Positions 7,748 to 9,677 of a stretch of DNA of 9,677 bases are shown in pieces. The stretch spans positions 1 through 9,677 of the forward strand of contig CABRFA010000025.1 in NCBI GenBank assembly GCA_902470065.1, written 5' to 3'. The first letter of the stretch is position 1; every line of letters begins with the position of its first letter. The DNA is from an uncultured Collinsella sp. GTDB taxonomy: Bacteria; Actinomycetota; Coriobacteriia; Coriobacteriales; Coriobacteriaceae. Below the pieces are notes generated by a model. The model made no database searches. It saw nothing but the letters and a program-made list of their open reading frames with translations, and was not told the DNA's origin. Position numbers and translations under genes: made by a program.

Positions 7748-7805
7748 TTGCCTTTCAAGCCTGCGGGCATGGCCGTAAGGCCTATGCCCTTGTCTTTCAA
7801 GGCAA
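7748..7805 (+). repeat. Nested inverted repeat flanked by near-identical direct repeats
   Basis: TTGCCTTTCAAGCC (7748-7761) and TTGTCTTTCAAGGC (7790-7803) match at 12 of 14 bases and flank the hairpin at 7765-7789. The outer bases TTGCCTT (7748-7754) also pair with AAGGCAA (7799-7805), so the whole segment can fold as one longer stem with internal loops. It begins 9 bases after the amidohydrolase stop codon. Confidence 0.55.
7765..7797 (+). terminator. Probable terminator or processing hairpin after the amidohydrolase
   Basis: GGGCATGGCC (7765-7774) pairs with GGCC-T-ATGCCC (7779-7789). This gives 10 pairs with one bulged T (7783), capped by GTAA, a GNRA tetraloop. TTGTCTTT follows, a broken U-tract. 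It is a strong stem but a weaker tail than the other terminators here, so partial read-through into the MFS gene is plausible. Confidence 0.5.
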
Positions 7806-7817
7806 TCTTGGGCACTA

Positions 7818-7834
7818 CCGGCGCCCGGCGCCGG
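7818..7834 (+). repeat. Short GC-rich hairpin in the MFS leader
   Basis: CCGGCGC (7818-7824) and GCGCCGG (7828-7834) form a perfect 7-bp stem with a CCG loop. It ends 17 bases before the AAGGAG ribosome binding site (7852-7857). The following CTATTCGTTTGTT is T-rich but interrupted, so it could be a weak terminator or simply leader structure. Confidence 0.4.
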
Positions 7835-7861
7835 CTATTCGTTTGTTAAATAAGGAGCAGT

Positions 7862-9166
7862 ATGTCCCAGCAGCGTAAGTTCTTCCCCGGCTGGCTCGTG
7901 GTGACCTCCGGCTTCGTGATCATGGCCACGTGCTACACGATTTTCGTCAACTGCATGAGCCTGTTCCAGCCGCTGATCGTCAGCGACCTGGGCATTTCCC
8001 TTGCGCAGTACAACATCTCCAATGCCATCTCCACCGTGGTGAGCGTCGTGGGTTCGCTCGTTATCGGCCATGTTGCCGATAAGGTGAGTGGCCGCGTATT
8101 GGGCTCGCTCACCGTTGTCGCCACCTCGGCGGTGCTCGCGGGCATGAGCTTTGTGGGTGAGCTTTGGCAGGTCTACGTGCTCTTTGCCGTCTCGGGGTGC
8201 TTTGCCGTCGCCTCGACCCGTCTGCTTATCAGCCTGGTGACCGCCAACTGGTTTACGGCCAAGCGAGGCCTTGCCATCTCCATCGCACTTTCGGGCTCGG
8301 GCTTTGGCGGCGCTATTCTGTCTCCCGTCGTGAGCTCGCTGATCGTGAGCGTTGGCTGGCGTTCCGCCTTCCTGGCGCTCGCGGCTATCTGCATGGTGGC
8401 GGCGCTGCCCATCACGGCCTATTCCTTCCGCACCAAGCCTTCCGAGATCGGCCTGAAGCCGCTCGGCGAGAACCCGGGCGATCCGTCCGTCTCGACGGCC
8501 GGCGACAAGGACGAGCACACGGCGCCCGAGGTTAGCGTTGGCTGGTCTCGCATCAAGAAGAGCCCGGCGTTTTGGCTGCTTGTCGTCGCCTTCCTCTTTA
8601 TGGGGCTCGTTAACGGCGCCATCTTGCCCAACCAGGTCACCAACATGACGAGCGTTACCGTCAACGGCGCCAAGATCGTCACGGGCGGCCACGATCCCAT
8701 GTGGGCCGGTACGGTGCTTTCGGCCTATATGGTCACCGTCGTTATCGCCAAGATTTCGCTCGGCGCCATCTACGATCGCTTTGGCCTGCGCTTTGGCAAC
8801 GTGCTGGGATCCGTTGCGTGTATTGTCGCCTGTGTGGCGCTGTGCTTCCCCGCGACCGATCTTGGTCCCATCGTGGCTGCCGTGAGCTTTGGCGTCGGAA
8901 CGTGCATGGGCACCATCACGCCTACTATTGCCGCGTCCAAGCAGTTTGGCATGGCGGACCTCGGCAAGGTCACGGGTACCATTACCTCGCTCGAGATGGT
9001 CGGCGGCACCGTGGGTGCCATCGTCTCGGGCGTGCTGTTCGATGCCACGGGCTCCTTTGCGAGCACCTGGATTGTGTGCCTGACGTGCTCCGTGGTCATG
9101 CTCGTGTTCCTGCTGGCATCCGAGCCCATCGCCGCCAAGCTGCGTGCGAGCGTGGCGGGGGAGTAG
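7862..9166 (+). CDS. MFS permease, OFA/MCT type
   Basis: This 434-aa protein has 12 predicted helices and looks like the oxalate/formate-antiporter (OFA) or related monocarboxylate branch of the major facilitator superfamily. Loop 2-3 carries the MFS motif-A-like GHVADKVSGR (69-78), repeated in the second half as GAIYDRFGLR (301-310). ANWFTAKRGLAISIALSGSG (128-147) followed by WRSAF (166-170) is characteristic of this branch, as is RTKPSEIGLKPLG (190-202) after helix 6. The central cytoplasmic loop spans about 189-237, and a polar outside loop spans about 262-280. Members usually carry small carboxylates by antiport or proton symport. AAGGAG (7852-7857) lies four bases before ATG 7862. It follows the amidohydrolase gene by 123 bases, and the pair may form a scavenging unit. 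Substrate is not assignable from sequence. Confidence 0.9.
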   Translation: MSQQRKFFPGWLVVTSGFVIMATCYTIFVNCMSLFQPLIVSDLGISLAQYNISNAISTVVSVVGSLVIGHVADKVSGRVLGSLTVVATSAVLAGMSFVGELWQVYVLFAVSGCFAVASTRLLISLVTANWFTAKRGLAISIALSGSGFGGAILSPVVSSLIVSVGWRSAFLALAAICMVAALPITAYSFRTKPSEIGLKPLGENPGDPSVSTAGDKDEHTAPEVSVGWSRIKKSPAFWLLVVAFLFMGLVNGAILPNQVTNMTSVTVNGAKIVTGGHDPMWAGTVLSAYMVTVVIAKISLGAIYDRFGLRFGNVLGSVACIVACVALCFPATDLGPIVAAVSFGVGTCMGTITPTIAASKQFGMADLGKVTGTITSLEMVGGTVGAIVSGVLFDATGSFASTWIVCLTCSVVMLVFLLASEPIAAKLRASVAGE

Positions 9167-9199
9167 ACGTCCGTCGCTCTTTTCTGTTCGCCCCGTTCT

Positions 9200-9267
9200 G
9201 TCCGTGGCCGCCTTGGAAGCCGAATGGATGCTCGTACCATCATTCGGTTTCCAAGGCGGCCACGGGC
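9200..9267 (+). repeat. Long inverted repeat A (27-bp stem)
   Basis: Bases 9200-9226 pair with 9241-9267 around a 14-base loop (9227-9240). Twenty-five pairs are Watson-Crick and two are G-U in the + strand RNA (9201/9266 and 9219/9248). The arms contain GGCCGCCTTGGAA and TTTCCAAGGCGGCC. It starts 33 bases after the MFS stop, and the 3' side is not followed by a U-tract, so it is either a strong 3'-end stabilising hairpin or a dispersed palindromic repeat. Confidence 0.85.
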
Positions 9268-9282
9268 CTACGAAATGATCCC

Positions 9283-9332
9283 TTTTCCTCCGTCCCCAAG
9301 GGGTCGCGTGATCCGAAGGGGACGGAGAAAAA
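9283..9332. repeat. Inverted repeat B with T-run and A-run flanks
   Basis: CTCCGTCCCC (9288-9297) pairs perfectly with GGGGACGGAG (9318-9327) around a 20-base interior. Outside one mismatch, TTTT (9283-9286) pairs with AAAA (9329-9332). The interior begins with AAGGGG, so CCCCAAGGGG (9294-9303) forms its own small palindrome. The T-run precedes and the A-run follows the stem on the + strand, so it is not a terminator in either direction. Confidence 0.75.
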
Positions 9333-9346
9333 ACGGATCGCAAACA

Positions 9347-9406
9347 GCGGCGGCGCGTCTGGCCGAACGAGTCCCCATACCCTCGTTCGGTCAGGCGCGC
9401 CGCCGC
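9347..9406 (+). repeat. Long inverted repeat C (25-bp stem)
   Basis: Bases 9347-9371 pair with 9382-9406 around the 10-base loop TCCCCATACC. Twenty-three pairs are Watson-Crick and two are G-U in the + strand RNA (9358/9395 and 9362/9391). The outer part is almost pure G/C (GCGGCGGCGCG). Its right arm ends 17 bases before the hisS -10 box, so it occupies the -35 region. Confidence 0.85.
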
Positions 9407-9423
9407 GTTGCTGCTTTGTGCCG

Positions 9424-9429
9424 TATAAT
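9424..9429 (+). promoter_or_regulatory. hisS -10 box
   Basis: TATAAT is a perfect -10 hexamer 42 bases before the hisS ATG, in an otherwise GC-rich setting. Transcription would start near 9436, giving a leader of about 36 bases. No matching -35 is present; the expected place (9401-9406) is CGCCGC within inverted repeat C. Confidence 0.65.
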
Positions 9430-9471
9430 GTCCACTACCTATGACGCGATACAAAAGAAAGGTGTTTGCCC

Positions 9472-9677
9472 ATGCAGGCACAGAAGGCGGAGGGAACCCG
9501 CGACCTTATCGGCGCCGAGATGCGCGCCTGGCAAAAGATGCAGCAGATTGCGGCCGGCGTGTTCGAGCCGTTTGGTTTTAAACCCATCGAGACGCCCGCG
9601 ATCGAGCAGGTTGACGTGTTTGTCCACGGTATCGGCCAGTCGACCGACGTCGTGCGCAAGGAAATGTTCCGCGTGTT
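9472..9677 (+). CDS. hisS: Histidyl-tRNA synthetase, N-terminal part (runs off window)
   Basis: The first 68 codons of a class II aminoacyl-tRNA synthetase, which charges tRNA-His with histidine in the cytosol, are visible. GTRDLIGAEM (8-17), the motif 1 region FGFKPIETPAIEQVDVF (34-50) with its conserved Pro42, and GIGQSTDVVRKEMF (53-66) correspond to the well-known HisS start (E. coli has TDVVEKEMY in the same place). AAAGGTG (9458-9464) is the ribosome binding site, with 7 bases to ATG 9472. The gene continues beyond base 9677; a full-length protein would be a little over 400 aa. This is a partial gene because of the window edge, not a truncation. Confidence 0.95.
   Translation, partial: MQAQKAEGTRDLIGAEMRAWQKMQQIAAGVFEPFGFKPIETPAIEQVDVFVHGIGQSTDVVRKEMFRV

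Larger units (their letters stand above)
9167..9471. other. 305-bp gap made mostly of inverted repeats
   Basis: There is no credible gene here. Reading frames through the gap are short runs that translate palindrome arms. Between the MFS stop and the hisS start there are, in order, a T-rich stretch (9178-9190), three long inverted repeats (9200-9267, 9283-9332, 9347-9406), a TATAAT box (9424-9429) and the hisS ribosome binding site. No classical terminator with a clean U-tract is seen after the MFS gene. Confidence 0.75.

Noticed and set aside
9200..9406. CRISPR array
   Set aside because: The three palindromes have different sequences and sizes and there are no regular spacers or identical repeats.
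9167..9471. A tRNA-responsive T-box leader before hisS
   Set aside because: The predicted leader after TATAAT is only about 36 bases, and no T-box sequence (such as the AGGGUGG-type element) or terminator/antiterminator pair is visible.
7835..9481. A 548-codon open frame on the minus strand across the MFS gene and the following gap
   Set aside because: It is the antisense shadow of a GC-rich gene. Its translation is a His/Arg/Asp/Gly-rich low-complexity product with no family features, and it runs through palindromes and the hisS promoter.

Overview
The window is GC-rich bacterial DNA with strong G/C preference at third codon positions. All six genes lie on the + strand. The protein sequences look like a gut Actinobacterium of the Coriobacteriia, most likely Collinsella or a close relative. 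That assignment comes from memory of protein style and gene order, not from a search. No phage, transposase, CRISPR array, rRNA or tRNA is visible; this is mostly ordinary chromosomal sequence.

Layout: (1) Positions 1-174 are a leader with a 20-bp imperfect palindrome (43-62) and a possible -10 box. (2) Positions 175-5145 hold two tandem YhgE/Pip-family membrane proteins (about 926 and 729 aa). The first stop codon directly abuts the second start codon, and the second ribosome binding site is written into the last codons of the first gene. (3) Positions 5146-5346 hold a strong intrinsic terminator whose 5' arm overlaps a candidate extended -10 promoter. (4) Positions 5347-6330 encode a 10-helix EamA/DMT-family permease, followed by a compact terminator at 6343-6367. 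(5) Positions 6446-7738 encode an M20D metal-dependent amidohydrolase with a complete metal-ligand set, and 7862-9166 encode an MFS permease of the OFA/MCT type. The 123-bp gap between them carries a nested hairpin flanked by direct repeats. (6) Positions 9167-9471 are a 305-bp gap with three long inverted repeats in a row. (7) The start of hisS (histidyl-tRNA synthetase) runs off the window end from 9472 and has its own TATAAT box.

How the genes may work together: the YhgE/Pip pair is almost certainly one transcription unit and may form a hetero-oligomeric envelope complex; its cargo cannot be read from sequence. The amidohydrolase and MFS permease could form a small scavenging unit in which the permease moves an N-acylated amino acid or carboxylate and the hydrolase cleaves it, but the substrate is a guess. 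The EamA permease looks like a stand-alone unit bounded by terminators. I see no clearly new multi-gene system. The most unusual parts are the triple-palindrome gap before hisS and the C-terminally extended first YhgE paralogue.
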